DNA of 52,930 nt, from positions 1 through 52,930 of the forward strand of contig JANXSX010000226.1 in NCBI GenBank assembly GCA_025356475.1, in the 5' to 3' direction. Origin of the DNA: Isosphaeraceae bacterium (lineage in GTDB: Bacteria > Planctomycetota > Planctomycetia > Isosphaerales > Isosphaeraceae). Positions 27,109 through 37,080 of this stretch are shown in pieces. How positions within the stretch are numbered: the stretch's first letter is position 1; every line of letters starts with the position of its first letter. Below the pieces are notes generated by a model that saw only the letters and a list, made by a program, of their open reading frames with translations, searched no databases and was not told the DNA's origin. Position numbers and translations under genes: made by a program.

Positions 27109-28422
27109 TCACTTTGATGACTGCTGTGACGCAGATTCCACCCACTTACTGATGTCGTCCAAGACGCGAACATCGACGCTCCCCGCGACTTCATAGTCTT
27201 TAGGGACAGCCTTCACCTTGCCAGTATGGAATAAGTGATTGAGATCCGCATAGCTGTGGAACTCAGCGTGTTTCTGCCCTTCAAGAGCGGACCGGAAGGC
27301 ATTGAAATCCTCATCGATGACCTGGTAGTCCCTTCCTCCCTGAAGTACCAAGATTCTCAGATCCGTAAGACTCGACGCGGTCCTTGCAGGTGTCAGACCC
27401 ATCCACGATTTCCAGTAGGGGGCACCGATCCCCAACACTTTCTCGTCCGGCCCGAGCAAACCTGCTTTGATCTTGGCGAGGCCGGGTTTAAGGTCAACTA
27501 GAATTTTCTCGATCGCCTCCGCCTGGGCGGGATCCGCCGTTGAGACGTATTTGAACTGATCGAGCAGGATCTCATCAGGGGTACGATTGGCAGCAGCCAT
27601 CAAGACGATTCCGGCAAGCTTGCCGTCGAGCTTTGCAATCTGGGGTGCGCAACTTCCGCCCAGACTATGGCCTAGGAGATAAACACGTGTCGCGTCGAGG
27701 TCCGGCTGGTTCCGCGCCCATGCGATTGCCGCGAGTGCATCGTCGATGACTTCCTCATTCAGAGTCAGTTGATCAGCCGCCTTGACCAACTTTTCTTTGT
27801 GAACCAAGGTCCGCTTGTCATAGCGAATCACAGCGATCCCCTTGCCTGCCAACCCTTGGGCGAGATCGCGGAAGGGTGCGTTCGGACCGATCTTCTCGTC
27901 ACGATCCTGCGGGCCAGACCCATGGACAAGAATGATCACAGGAGGTTTCGAGGGCATATTTGGAACTGCCAATGTTCCTCCCAGCGGCCATCCGACCGCC
28001 CCAATCTCGATCTCTCGCTCATGAAACCGCTTGGGATCAATATAGCTTGGTGTGACAGTCACTTCGCTCTTGGGTGCTTCCGGTGGTACGAAGAAGAGGC
28101 CTGCCACCTTACTTGTCGCATCGACAACAACCTTGCCATCAAGTTCGGTCTTCTCGAACTTGCACAGGAGCAGGACAGCGGTAAAGCCGGCCACTTTCGA
28201 CTCCCGAGGCTTGCCGACGGAATTGAGTTTGCCAACCTGTCCGTCGAGCGTTTTCCAGAGCGCGGTAAGCTTATCCAACGGAAGCGCCTTCTGCATGGCT
28301 TCGTCATGCATCGCTGCCGCTTGTTCAAATTTGCCTTCGCGACAGTGTTGCAGATACGTCGAAGCAACCTCGCCAGGCGTGGCAGTACAAACAAGACAAC
28401 TCAAAATCCAAGCCATCCCCAT
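27109..28422 (-). CDS. Exported alpha/beta hydrolase with N-terminal DUF3887-like domain
   Basis: A 437-residue enzyme. A hydrophobic N-terminus (MAWILSCLVCTATPGEVA) suggests export. Residues about 20-120 resemble the DUF3887 (DUF3887/SnoaL-like) fold: YLQHCREGKFEQAAAMHDEA and WKTLDGQVGKLNSVGKP. The hydrolase domain has the oxyanion HGSGPQDRDE, the nucleophile motif GHSLGGS, an Asp in LQGGRDYQV and a His in DLNHLFHTG. DUF3887-hydrolase fusions of this type are often annotated as peptidases or esterases. The stop codon abuts the stop of the Hsp70-like gene (TGATCA), so the convergent genes have no spacer or terminator. Confidence 0.82.
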   Translation of the reverse strand: MGMAWILSCLVCTATPGEVASTYLQHCREGKFEQAAAMHDEAMQKALPLDKLTALWKTLDGQVGKLNSVGKPRESKVAGFTAVLLLCKFEKTELDGKVVVDATSKVAGLFFVPPEAPKSEVTVTPSYIDPKRFHEREIEIGAVGWPLGGTLAVPNMPSKPPVIILVHGSGPQDRDEKIGPNAPFRDLAQGLAGKGIAVIRYDKRTLVHKEKLVKAADQLTLNEEVIDDALAAIAWARNQPDLDATRVYLLGHSLGGSCAPQIAKLDGKLAGIVLMAAANRTPDEILLDQFKYVSTADPAQAEAIEKILVDLKPGLAKIKAGLLGPDEKVLGIGAPYWKSWMGLTPARTASSLTDLRILVLQGGRDYQVIDEDFNAFRSALEGQKHAEFHSYADLNHLFHTGKVKAVPKDYEVAGSVDVRVLDDISKWVESASQQSSK

Positions 28423-28582
28423 CGGACATTCTCCACAAATCTGCGTTTCGACACGCGTCTAATTTGACACTGGTCGAATTGTCGGTTTCCTGACGACCGT
28501 TGTCAATACCCAAGATCAGAGCAACCCCGTTCGTTCTTAATAACCAACGGAGTTCGCAAAAGCCTCACTACGTTATCTGAGC

Positions 28583-30619
28583 TTACTTGGGACTCGAAAC
28601 CGCAAGCCGGTCCCTACCCCCATCGCCGATGGTGACAGGAATCTTAAAGATCACGCTCTTGGGAACACAAACACCGTTATTTCCGCTCTTGCAGACGACG
28701 TACTCGACGCCGATTGTTATCGTGAAGGCCTGTTTATCGACGACTGCTCTGGCGAGTGGGACGCGGATTGCCAGTACGTCGGTCGCTTTGGGAATCTGCT
28801 CTCCGCCTGGTGAAAGCTCGGTGCTCAGGAGCCCTTCCTTGTCCGGAGTCGAAACGAGGTAGCGGACCGGGAAATCCGGGCTCATCTTGAAGCCCTGGGG
28901 GATGGTGAGAGCAACGTCAAAGGCGAGAGTATTGCCCGGTGCGAGGACTCCGGCGGGAGCTTCGACAACGGTGGCGTTTCGGAACGACGGAGGCTGAACA
29001 ACTCGGGAGGGCGACGACAAACTGGCGAGATTTAAGGTCGTGACCCCCTTCGACTCGAGATCCACAATCCGAATCGCATGGTTGTTGGTATCGGCGACGT
29101 ACAGCTTGCCATTGGCGATACTCAGGCCGCCGGGCTCATCAAATTGGGCAGGATCGTCGCGACTACCAGCCTCGCGAGTCCCGAGAAAGGTTTTCACTTC
29201 ACGTGTTTCGGGCGTGCAGATCTTGATTTTATTGTTATAACTATCAGCGATGTAGAGATTATCCTCACCGAAGGCCAGCCCAAGGCAATGCTGAAGTCGG
29301 ACTGCGGGGCCTTTACCGTCGATATCGTTAAACTCGAACAACCCCATCCCCACGATGGTCTCAACTCGGTTTCCGGCGGCAAGCGAAACCGAACGAACGC
29401 CGGAAACCTCGCTATCGGCGACGAACAGGTGCTTTCCATCCGTGGCCAGTCCGCTCGGCTGAGCAAATGCTGCTGTGGTCGGCGTACCATCAATGATATC
29501 TTCACGTCCAGAACCAGCCCACACGACAATCTCGCCAGTCTCCAGGTCATACTTCCAGAGCTGGTGGGGGCCGGCCATCGCCACCGCAAGGCTCTTTGTT
29601 CCAGGCAAAAGCATGAGGTCCCAGGGACTGTTCAGCCCCGTCGTCTTGCCCGGCCCTCCCCCTTCGCGACGTTGCGATTGCTTACCGGTTCCAGCCGCAG
29701 TGAGGACCCTCTTAGCGCTCAAGTCGATCGCTCGGATTGCGTGGTTCTCGGTATCGGCCACATACAGGATGCCATTGACGAGACACATCCCCTGCTGACG
29801 GTTGAAGGTGGAAGTCTGGTAGGCCCCATCACTGAATCCCTCTTGACCACTGCCAATGACGTCGATCACTTCACCCTTCAGACTCGTAACGACAATGCGA
29901 TTGTGACCTGTATCTGAAATGAAAAGACGTTTACCTTTGGCATCCGCCAAGATCTTACCCGGAAATAGCAGCGGGCTGTTGTGAGGCTGATCCTTCTCGG
30001 GCTTGAAAGTCAGCGGGGTCAGATTCAGTTCTTTTTTGGACTCGTGAATGGTGATCAAATCGCTAATCGCCTTGTCGAGCACTGCGTAGTTCCCCTCGCC
30101 GCTGGCGTGCCCTCGATAGTTTCCATTCGCGTCGATTAGGACCAGAGTCGGCCAAGAGGTCACTCCGAACGTCCTCCAGATGACTTGATTGGCATCGTTC
30201 ACAACGGGGTGCTGGATTCGATACTCTTTGACCTTCTTGCGAATGTTCGCGGTATCCTTCTCTGCGTCGAACTTAGCAGTGTGGACACCAATTACCACGA
30301 GTTCGTTTTGATACTTCTCTTCGAGTTTAGCGAGGTCGGGCAGAACGTGGTGACAATTGATACAACAATAGGTCCAAAAGTCGAGCAGGACGATTTTCCC
30401 TTTGAGGTCTTCGAGATGGATCGGACCTGCAGTATTGATCCATGCAATACCCCCTTCTAGCGACAATTTGGGCTCTTGTGGCAATGTCGCCTCTCCGTGG
30501 AAGATACCCGCTTCGATCGCTTCATCCGTCGCGAGTGATCCTCCCCCCATCCCCATCAAGCCTGCCAGGGCCAAGCACAGAATGCGGATCCGATCCTTCA
30601 GGGCTTGTACTCGCGTCAT
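28583..30619 (-). CDS. Exported thioredoxin-like / NHL-repeat / DsbD-like domain protein (NHLRC2-like)
   Basis: A 678-residue protein with a signal peptide (LCLALAGLMGMGG). A TlpA-like thioredoxin domain follows (about 60-200) with active site Cys86-Ile-Asn-Cys89, preceded by WTYC. A six-bladed NHL beta-propeller spans about 215-530; repeats read 'KLYVADTNNHAIRIVDL' and close variants. The C-terminal beta domain (about 560-670) carries VCKSGNNGVCVPKS, a cysteine pair like the N-terminal domain of DsbD. This order matches NHLRC2-type proteins. Probable periplasmic thiol-disulfide function, with the propeller as a binding platform. Monocistronic. Confidence 0.85.
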   Translation of the reverse strand: MTRVQALKDRIRILCLALAGLMGMGGGSLATDEAIEAGIFHGEATLPQEPKLSLEGGIAWINTAGPIHLEDLKGKIVLLDFWTYCCINCHHVLPDLAKLEEKYQNELVVIGVHTAKFDAEKDTANIRKKVKEYRIQHPVVNDANQVIWRTFGVTSWPTLVLIDANGNYRGHASGEGNYAVLDKAISDLITIHESKKELNLTPLTFKPEKDQPHNSPLLFPGKILADAKGKRLFISDTGHNRIVVTSLKGEVIDVIGSGQEGFSDGAYQTSTFNRQQGMCLVNGILYVADTENHAIRAIDLSAKRVLTAAGTGKQSQRREGGGPGKTTGLNSPWDLMLLPGTKSLAVAMAGPHQLWKYDLETGEIVVWAGSGREDIIDGTPTTAAFAQPSGLATDGKHLFVADSEVSGVRSVSLAAGNRVETIVGMGLFEFNDIDGKGPAVRLQHCLGLAFGEDNLYIADSYNNKIKICTPETREVKTFLGTREAGSRDDPAQFDEPGGLSIANGKLYVADTNNHAIRIVDLESKGVTTLNLASLSSPSRVVQPPSFRNATVVEAPAGVLAPGNTLAFDVALTIPQGFKMSPDFPVRYLVSTPDKEGLLSTELSPGGEQIPKATDVLAIRVPLARAVVDKQAFTITIGVEYVVCKSGNNGVCVPKSVIFKIPVTIGDGGRDRLAVSSPK

Positions 30620-30917
30620 CTCGCCTCCTCGTTAGGTCAATGAACAGACCGACTCAATCCGTCTACTAAGCTTGATTGTAGTCGGTCGAGGAAAGCTTCG
30701 GTACTTAAATCCTCCATCACGCGACCGCCGATGTCCGGCTCCGACTCATGTCAAGCCGCAGTTTGAGCGCTGGAGTGAGCGAACGTGGATCTGCATGTTC
30801 TGGTCGTTCGGGAAGGTCCCGGCTATGATAGTTTCAGGCTTCTGATCGGTAACGGTTTGAGGCCAATCGGTAACCGTCTCCTTCAAAATGCCGGCAAGTA
30901 CGAACGCGAAATGAGAC

Positions 30918-31829
30918 ATGGCTATGCTGACACAACGCTCGCTGATTGGTTCATTCGTCCTATTCCTTGTTTCGGCAGTCGTCTCCTCAGGCCAAGAAGT
31001 CAAGAAGCCGGCCGACAAGGTCGAATTTGAGGTTCAAGCCTTCCGTGACATCGTCTACTTCGACGGCAAGGATGCCGACCCCGAGAAGCACAAGCTCGAC
31101 CTTTTCGTGCCCAAAGACCTTAAGAACTTCCCGGTCCTATTCTTCATCCATGGTGGAGCCTGGACCTCGGGAGACCGCAAATTGTATGGCAGTGTCGGGC
31201 GGGTCTTTGCCAAGAATGGGATCGGCACCGTCGTGATCAGCTATCGCCTTTCCCCCAAAGTCCAACACCCGGCCCATATTCAGGACGTTGCGCGTGCCTT
31301 CGCATGGACACACAAGAACATAGGCACTTACGGAGGTCGTGCTGATCAGATTTTCGTAACAGGTCAATCCGCCGGTGGCCACCTTGCTGCGCTCTTGGCG
31401 ACCGACGAAACGTACCTGAAGGCCCATCAGCTCTCGATCAAGCAGATCAAGGCTGTGATGCCCATCAGCGGTGTCTACCAGATTCGCCCGGGATTCATGG
31501 AAAAAGTCATGGGCGACGATCCAATGATCGCCCAGAACGCATCTCCCACACGTCATGTAAGCGGTCAGGAACCGCCATTTCTGATCCTCTATGCCGACGG
31601 TGATTTCCGAGGCTGCGGTAAGATGTCAGAAGAGCTGGATGCGTGCCTGCGAGATAAGAAAGTCGATTCAACTTGCGTCGAGATCAAGGACCGCAACCAC
31701 ATCTCGATCATGTTCCGACTGATGCTGTCGGATACCGATTCCACAACTCTGGCGATGCGTGACTTCATTGTAAAGCATACGATTCAAACAGAACAGAAGG
31801 CCGAAATTCAGGGCACTTCCCCCAAATGA
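30918..31829 (+). CDS. Secreted alpha/beta hydrolase (esterase/lipase-like)
   Basis: A 303-residue enzyme with a signal peptide (LIGSFVLFLVSAVVSSGQE). The oxyanion motif is FIHGGAWTSGDR, the nucleophile motif is GQSAGGHLA, the acid is in YADGDFRG and the His in KDRNHISIM. These place it in the alpha/beta hydrolase-3 (HGGAW, hormone-sensitive-lipase-like) group. Natural substrate unknown. The last 22 bases overlap the end of the convergent hydrolase gene at 31808. Confidence 0.87.
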   Translation: MAMLTQRSLIGSFVLFLVSAVVSSGQEVKKPADKVEFEVQAFRDIVYFDGKDADPEKHKLDLFVPKDLKNFPVLFFIHGGAWTSGDRKLYGSVGRVFAKNGIGTVVISYRLSPKVQHPAHIQDVARAFAWTHKNIGTYGGRADQIFVTGQSAGGHLAALLATDETYLKAHQLSIKQIKAVMPISGVYQIRPGFMEKVMGDDPMIAQNASPTRHVSGQEPPFLILYADGDFRGCGKMSEELDACLRDKKVDSTCVEIKDRNHISIMFRLMLSDTDSTTLAMRDFIVKHTIQTEQKAEIQGTSPK

Positions 31830-32731
31830 GGTCGGAGATTCTTGTGGAAGAATTGGTCGACAGCCGCCACATAATTGATGGGGTACGATCGATAGGCCTC
31901 GACATGCTCAACCCCCGGCAGCGTAACTGTCCGGCAGTTCTTACCGGCGGCCGTTGCGATCCTCCTCGCCTGTCGGACTGGGACGATCGAATCGGCCTCC
32001 CCATGTATCACGAGCAAGGGCCGATCGCCCCAGTAATTGGCGGCCTGGATAGGAATTAGGTCATCGGTCCGAACACCAAAACAGAGTCGAGCTGCGAGTA
32101 GGATTCCCGGGTTAAACAGCTTGGGGAGGCCACTATGGGCGCTGAGCTGAGTATTGAGCAACTCCGGGAGGCTACCATAAGGGCTATCAATCACAGCCGC
32201 AGTAATTGCAGGATTACGGGCTGCTTCGAATAGCAGTGTCGAGGCTCCCATCGAGTTCCCGAGCCAGCCGATCTGATCAGGGTCGAACCCTTCTCGTCGA
32301 GCCCACGTCAAGACAGCGCGCAGATCACTTCGTTCTCGACGACCCATGGTGACCCGCGAGGGGTCGCTGAGCCCATGACCACGCAAGTCAAAGAGTAAAA
32401 CGTCATACCCAAGAGCATGCAAGTCACGAGCTTGACCAGCCATTTCATCCCGATTCGCCCACAGGCCATGAACCATCACCAAGAGGTGATGTCGCTGAGG
32501 TGTCGGACAGTACCACCCACGGATGACCAGCCCGTCCTCGGTGCGAGCTGACCAAGGGAGTGCCCCTGTACTGATCTGTTCCGGCAACCAGTGGATCGCA
32601 CGATTATGTGCCCGGGTCAGCTCGTGCGCGGAGTAGAGCGAGATTCCGGCGTAAACGCCCGGAATCAGGATCAAAAGAACGCCAATCAAGCAGAATATTA
32701 GGCGTCGCCTTCGTGAGAGCCAGGACTTCAT
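31808..32731 (-). CDS. Membrane-anchored alpha/beta hydrolase
   Basis: The ATG at 32731 gives 307 residues and is preceded by GGAG about 10 bases upstream. An in-frame ATG at 32782 would add 17 residues. The protein starts with a basic stretch and a hydrophobic anchor (LIFCLIGVLLILIPGVYAG). The hydrolase domain has MVHGLWANRDEM, the nucleophile motif GNSMGAST, the acid in HGEADSIVP and the His in PGVEHVEAY. This is the serine aminopeptidase / BAAT-like type often called 'alpha/beta hydrolase, YqkD-like'. Substrate unknown. Confidence 0.83.
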   Translation of the reverse strand: MKSWLSRRRRLIFCLIGVLLILIPGVYAGISLYSAHELTRAHNRAIHWLPEQISTGALPWSARTEDGLVIRGWYCPTPQRHHLLVMVHGLWANRDEMAGQARDLHALGYDVLLFDLRGHGLSDPSRVTMGRRERSDLRAVLTWARREGFDPDQIGWLGNSMGASTLLFEAARNPAITAAVIDSPYGSLPELLNTQLSAHSGLPKLFNPGILLAARLCFGVRTDDLIPIQAANYWGDRPLLVIHGEADSIVPVRQARRIATAAGKNCRTVTLPGVEHVEAYRSYPINYVAAVDQFFHKNLRPHLGEVP

Positions 32732-33000
32732 ATACAGGCACTCCGTAGTCGCCAAGAGCGGCGATTGAGGTGTGGAGGCCAATTCGTGGTAGTTGCAGCC
32801 TAAAAGAAATCGACCGAGCCGACAATCGCAGTTCTTCTAACGTCTATCGGCTCGCAGACCTTGTTGAGCATTGTCAAATTTCAAGACGGAGCCCAGTTCG
32901 CAGTATTTTGGGAGTCTCTTGGTCAGCGAAACGGTCGCTTGGCTTTCACTGCCGTAGCTAGCCGATTGCCCAACACAAAAATAACCGGTACATTTCGAGT

Positions 33001-35877
33001 ATGATAAATCTCAGTTGGAATGAAGTTCGAGATCGCGCAATCGCCTTCTCCCGCAAATTCGCCGATGAGTCCAGCGAAGCCGCTGGGAAACAGACTTTCT
33101 GGAACGAGTTCTTTTATGTCTTCGGCAAAGAACGTCGCACCGTCGCAACGTTCGAGGTCCCGGTAAAGAATCTCAAAGGCAAATATAACTATATCGATCT
33201 CCTCTGGCGCGGCACACTGCTCGTAGAACATAAGAGTGCCGAGAAGTCGCTCGCCAGTGCTGAGTCTCAGGCATTTGACTACATCCAAGACTTGATTCGC
33301 GAAGGCCGAAATGAAGAAGTTCCTCGGTTCGTCATACTCTCGGACTTTTCGCGATTTGCTCTGTATGACCTCGAGCCCGAGGTACAGAACGACCTATCGA
33401 TATTCGCTGGCATCCACTACAGTGTGACCACCTTCTCGTTGGTGGAATTGCCAAAGTTCATCCGTCACTTCGCATTCATCAAGGGTGAGCGGACGCTTCG
33501 GATCCTTCCGGAAGACCCTGCCAATGAAAAAGCTTACGATCGCATGTGCAAGCTCCACGATGAGCTGATGCGAGGGGGCTTTACCGGGACAGACTTGGAG
33601 AAACTGCTAGTTCGTCTTCTCTTCTGTCTCTTCGCAGAGGATACCAACGTCTTTGAGCCGAACGCCTTTGTTGCGTTCCTTCGCGACCACACCCGAGAGG
33701 ACGGTTCCGACCTGGGGGCAAGACTCAACGAACTTTTCCATGTTCTGAACACGCCAATCGACCGTCGCTCACCGTCACTTAACGAAGCCATCGCCATTTT
33801 CCCGTACGTCAACGGTCGCCTCTTCGCCGACCCGCTTGGGTTCGCATCCTTTACCAAAGCAATGCGAGACCGCCTTCTCAACGCCGCCGATTTCCAGTGG
33901 GCTCGGATCTCCCCGGCGGTCTTTGGTAGCCTTTTCCAGGGCATCATGGAAGACTCAGCGCGTCGCCAGCAAGGGGCGCACTACACATCGGAACGCGATA
34001 TCCTTAAGGTCATCCACTCCCTCTTCCTCAACGACCTGCGGGCCGAATTCGACACGATCCGGTCCGACAAGTCGAAACGACGCAGTGGCCGCCTGCAAGC
34101 CTTTCACGACCACCTCCGGACACTCCGCTTCCTCGATCCCGCCTGCGGTTGTGGGAATTTCCTGGTTCTCGCCTATCGCGAGTTGCGGCTTTTGGAATTC
34201 GACGTCCTTCATGAACGTCACCCCACTGGTCAGCAAGTCTTCGACGTCCGACATCTCGTCCAAGTCGATGTCGATCAATTCCACGGCATCGAACTCGACG
34301 AATGGCCTGTTCGAATCGCCGAAGTCGCAATGTGGCTGATGGATCACCAGATGAACCAGCGCGTCTCCGACACGTTTGGCCATACGTTTGAACGCCTTCC
34401 CCTGCGGACCAGCCCGCACATCGTTCAGGGGAATGCGCTACGGCTCGATTGGCGTGAAGTCCTCTCGCCTCGAGAAGCTATGTTTGTGCTTGGGAATCCA
34501 CCGTTTGTAGGGAAGAAAGAGCAAAGCGCCGAGCAAAAAGCCGATCTCGCCTCAGTCTGGGGTCATACTAAAAACAGTGCTTCACTGGATTTCGTTACCT
34601 GTTGGTATCGGATCGCTGCTCGATATATTCAAGGGACTGAAATTCGGGTCGCATTCGTCTCGACCAACAGCATTTGCCAAGGAGAGCAGGTCAGTATCTT
34701 ATGGAACGCGTTACTCCAGGAATTTCGCATTAAGCTTCAGTTTGCACACGGTACGTTTGTATGGGAGAGCGAAGCTCGTGGTAAGGCCCACGTCCATTGC
34801 GTGATCATTGGCTTCGGCATGGAGGACATTCTCAACAAAGTGATCTTTGATTACGAGTCGGATTTAAAGACACCTACCGCCACCTCAGTGCGAAGCATCT
34901 CGCCATATCTGATTGAGGGGAAAGACCTTACAATTCCAACTAGGGAGGTACGAATATCTGATGCGGCTCCTGAAATGATGAAGGGGAGCGAAGTCACAGA
35001 CAAAGGTCATTTACTTCTTTCAGATAGTGAGCGTGATTCTCTACTTGCCGAGTGCAAGGAGATGACTCCTTTTTTGAAACCTTTTACCGGTGGTGATGAG
35101 TTTATTAACGGTACCTCGCGGTGGTGTTTGTGGCTAGAGAATGCTCCGCCAGAAATAATTCGTCGAAGTCCGACCACGCTCGCTCGGCTCGAGCAAGTAC
35201 GGGAGTTCCGCTCCAGAAGTCCCAAAGCACGGACCGTCCAACTCGCAAGTAGCCCTGGGCAGTTTGGTGAGATGAGACAGCCGACGACCCCCTACCTTCT
35301 TGTACCCAAGGTCTCATCAGAACGTCGCCAGTATCTTCCCATCGGATTTCTCGAGGCAAGCACGATTGCAAGCGGAAGTGCATTGATAGTGCCGAGTGCG
35401 AGCATTTATCACTTCGGCATTCTTCAATCGCGGATGCACATGGCTTGGATGCGTCGCATTTGCGGTCGCATGAAAAGCGACTACCAATATTCGGTTGGAA
35501 TCGTCTACAACAACTTCCCCTGGCCCACTAAGATTGACCCGAAGCGTCACTCCACAGTGACCGCCGCCGCCGAATCCGTCCTTGAGGCCCGTTCGACCTT
35601 TCTTCCACCGAATGGAAAATCCACCCTGGCTGATCTCTACGATCCGCTGGCGATGCCCGCTGCGCTCGTCCAGGCGCATTCCGCTCTTGACCGAGCTGTG
35701 GACCGTTGCTACCGCCGCGAGCCTTTCAAGACTGACCGTGAACGAGTCGAGCACCTTTTCAGCCTCTACGAGGCCCTCACCACACCGCTCCTACCACTCA
35801 GTCCAGAACTCGGAAAACGAGGTCGAAAGAAATCGCCGCATAGCCAGTCGGACCCTGCGGGAGACACACGCAAATAA
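33001..35877 (+). CDS. Type IIL (MmeI-like) restriction-modification enzyme
   Basis: Single-chain endonuclease/adenine-N6 methyltransferase of 958 residues. The N-terminal nuclease domain has a PD-(D/E)xK site: Asp66 in NYIDLLW and Glu77-His-Lys79 in LLVEHKSA. A helical linker follows. The methyltransferase domain has SAM motif I, DPACGCGNFLVLAYRE (about 377-392), and catalytic motif IV, LGNPPFVG (about 494-502). A C-terminal target-recognition domain completes the protein. In this family one polypeptide cuts and methylates, so no separate methylase is expected. The stretch around 34860-35500, which encodes much of the recognition domain, looks more AT-rich than the rest. Confidence 0.92.
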   Translation: MINLSWNEVRDRAIAFSRKFADESSEAAGKQTFWNEFFYVFGKERRTVATFEVPVKNLKGKYNYIDLLWRGTLLVEHKSAEKSLASAESQAFDYIQDLIREGRNEEVPRFVILSDFSRFALYDLEPEVQNDLSIFAGIHYSVTTFSLVELPKFIRHFAFIKGERTLRILPEDPANEKAYDRMCKLHDELMRGGFTGTDLEKLLVRLLFCLFAEDTNVFEPNAFVAFLRDHTREDGSDLGARLNELFHVLNTPIDRRSPSLNEAIAIFPYVNGRLFADPLGFASFTKAMRDRLLNAADFQWARISPAVFGSLFQGIMEDSARRQQGAHYTSERDILKVIHSLFLNDLRAEFDTIRSDKSKRRSGRLQAFHDHLRTLRFLDPACGCGNFLVLAYRELRLLEFDVLHERHPTGQQVFDVRHLVQVDVDQFHGIELDEWPVRIAEVAMWLMDHQMNQRVSDTFGHTFERLPLRTSPHIVQGNALRLDWREVLSPREAMFVLGNPPFVGKKEQSAEQKADLASVWGHTKNSASLDFVTCWYRIAARYIQGTEIRVAFVSTNSICQGEQVSILWNALLQEFRIKLQFAHGTFVWESEARGKAHVHCVIIGFGMEDILNKVIFDYESDLKTPTATSVRSISPYLIEGKDLTIPTREVRISDAAPEMMKGSEVTDKGHLLLSDSERDSLLAECKEMTPFLKPFTGGDEFINGTSRWCLWLENAPPEIIRRSPTTLARLEQVREFRSRSPKARTVQLASSPGQFGEMRQPTTPYLLVPKVSSERRQYLPIGFLEASTIASGSALIVPSASIYHFGILQSRMHMAWMRRICGRMKSDYQYSVGIVYNNFPWPTKIDPKRHSTVTAAAESVLEARSTFLPPNGKSTLADLYDPLAMPAALVQAHSALDRAVDRCYRREPFKTDRERVEHLFSLYEALTTPLLPLSPELGKRGRKKSPHSQSDPAGDTRK

Positions 35878-36051
35878 GAAGTCATCACGCGTTTATTCGT
35901 AAGCATGGGCAGACTCGTTAATCCCGAGGCATCGGTTGGCGACCTCGCAAGACCAGGTCGGGCAAAATGATTGATGGCTAGAATTTGAGACATCCTCCAA
36001 CCAATCGCCGTTCATCGATATGATAGAACGCGACGACTCTAAGAGAAACTG

Positions 36052-37074
36052 ATGAAAAACGTCGGCATCGGAATCGTCGGAATCGGTTTTATGGGCATGA
36101 TCCACTATTTGGCCGCTCAGAGCGTCAAGGGCGGCAAGATCGTTGCTTTATGCAGTCGAGACCCGAAAAAACTGGCGGGTGATTGGACGGGCATCCAAGG
36201 CAACTTTGGTCCTCGAGGGTCGCAGATGGACCTCTCCGGGCTTAATTGTCACCCCAACTTCGGCGATATGCTGGCTGATCCTGCTGTCGACCTCGTGGAC
36301 ATTTGTGTGCCGAACGACGGGCACGCTAAGCTCGCGATCCAGGCGCTCGAGGCCGGTAAACACGTGTTGGTCGAGAAGCCAATCGCCCTGACAACGGCAG
36401 ATGCAGATGCCATGGTGGCGGCGGCGAAGGCAGCGGACAAGCTCTTGATGGTCGCCCATGTACTACCGTTCTTCCCAGAATTCGCGTTCGCCCATGAGGT
36501 TGTGGCTTCAGGCCGGTACGGAAAGCTCCTGGCAGCGCACCTACTCAGGGTGATCTCGAAGCCGGATTGGTCGAGCGGCATCGCCGATTCCGATCGATCG
36601 GGAGGCCCAGCGATCGACCTTCACATTCACGATACCCATTTCGTGGGACTGGTCTGCGGAGTACCGAAGGGAGTCTTCTCGCGGGGGGTCATCGACCATG
36701 AGGCCGTGGTGCATTTGAGCACACAGTACCTCTATGACGATCCCAACCTGACCGTGACCGCAGTCTCGGGAGCACTCAGCCAGGCGGGGCGACCATTCGC
36801 TCACGGGTTCGAGTTCTATCTGGAAAAGGCGACTATCGTCCTCGAATCCTCCAAGCTGTCGGTTATTTTGCCCGACGGTTCGGTCGAGCGACCGGAGCTT
36901 GGTTCGGGTGATCCGGTGGAAGCCTTCACACGTGAGCTGACGGTTGCTGTCGAAGCTGTTACGACCGGCATCCCTGCCGCTCGACTCTCCGGCGACCTCG
37001 CTCGTCAGGCACTCGTTCTCTGCCACGCCGAAATCGAGAGCGTGAAAACCGGTCAGATTACAGTTACGCTCTGA
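36052..37074 (+). CDS. Cytosolic Gfo/Idh/MocA-family oxidoreductase
   Basis: A 340-residue NAD(P)-dependent oxidoreductase without a Tat signal. The Rossmann motif GIGIVGIGFMGMIHY starts at residue 4. The EKP motif occurs in VLVEKPIALTTADAD, and the substrate-side His pair in DLHIHDTHFVG (about 188-198). Compared with the two exported paralogues in this window, the architecture is closer to inositol or sugar-phosphate dehydrogenase-like members. Substrate unknown. Convergent with the following small gene, six bases apart. Confidence 0.9.
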   Translation: MKNVGIGIVGIGFMGMIHYLAAQSVKGGKIVALCSRDPKKLAGDWTGIQGNFGPRGSQMDLSGLNCHPNFGDMLADPAVDLVDICVPNDGHAKLAIQALEAGKHVLVEKPIALTTADADAMVAAAKAADKLLMVAHVLPFFPEFAFAHEVVASGRYGKLLAAHLLRVISKPDWSSGIADSDRSGGPAIDLHIHDTHFVGLVCGVPKGVFSRGVIDHEAVVHLSTQYLYDDPNLTVTAVSGALSQAGRPFAHGFEFYLEKATIVLESSKLSVILPDGSVERPELGSGDPVEAFTRELTVAVEAVTTGIPAARLSGDLARQALVLCHAEIESVKTGQITVTL

Positions 37075-37080
37075 CCTGGA

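Noticed and set aside
27769-28467. 232-codon frame on the + strand opposite the alpha/beta hydrolase
   Set aside because: Antisense shadow, with no signal peptide or motif.
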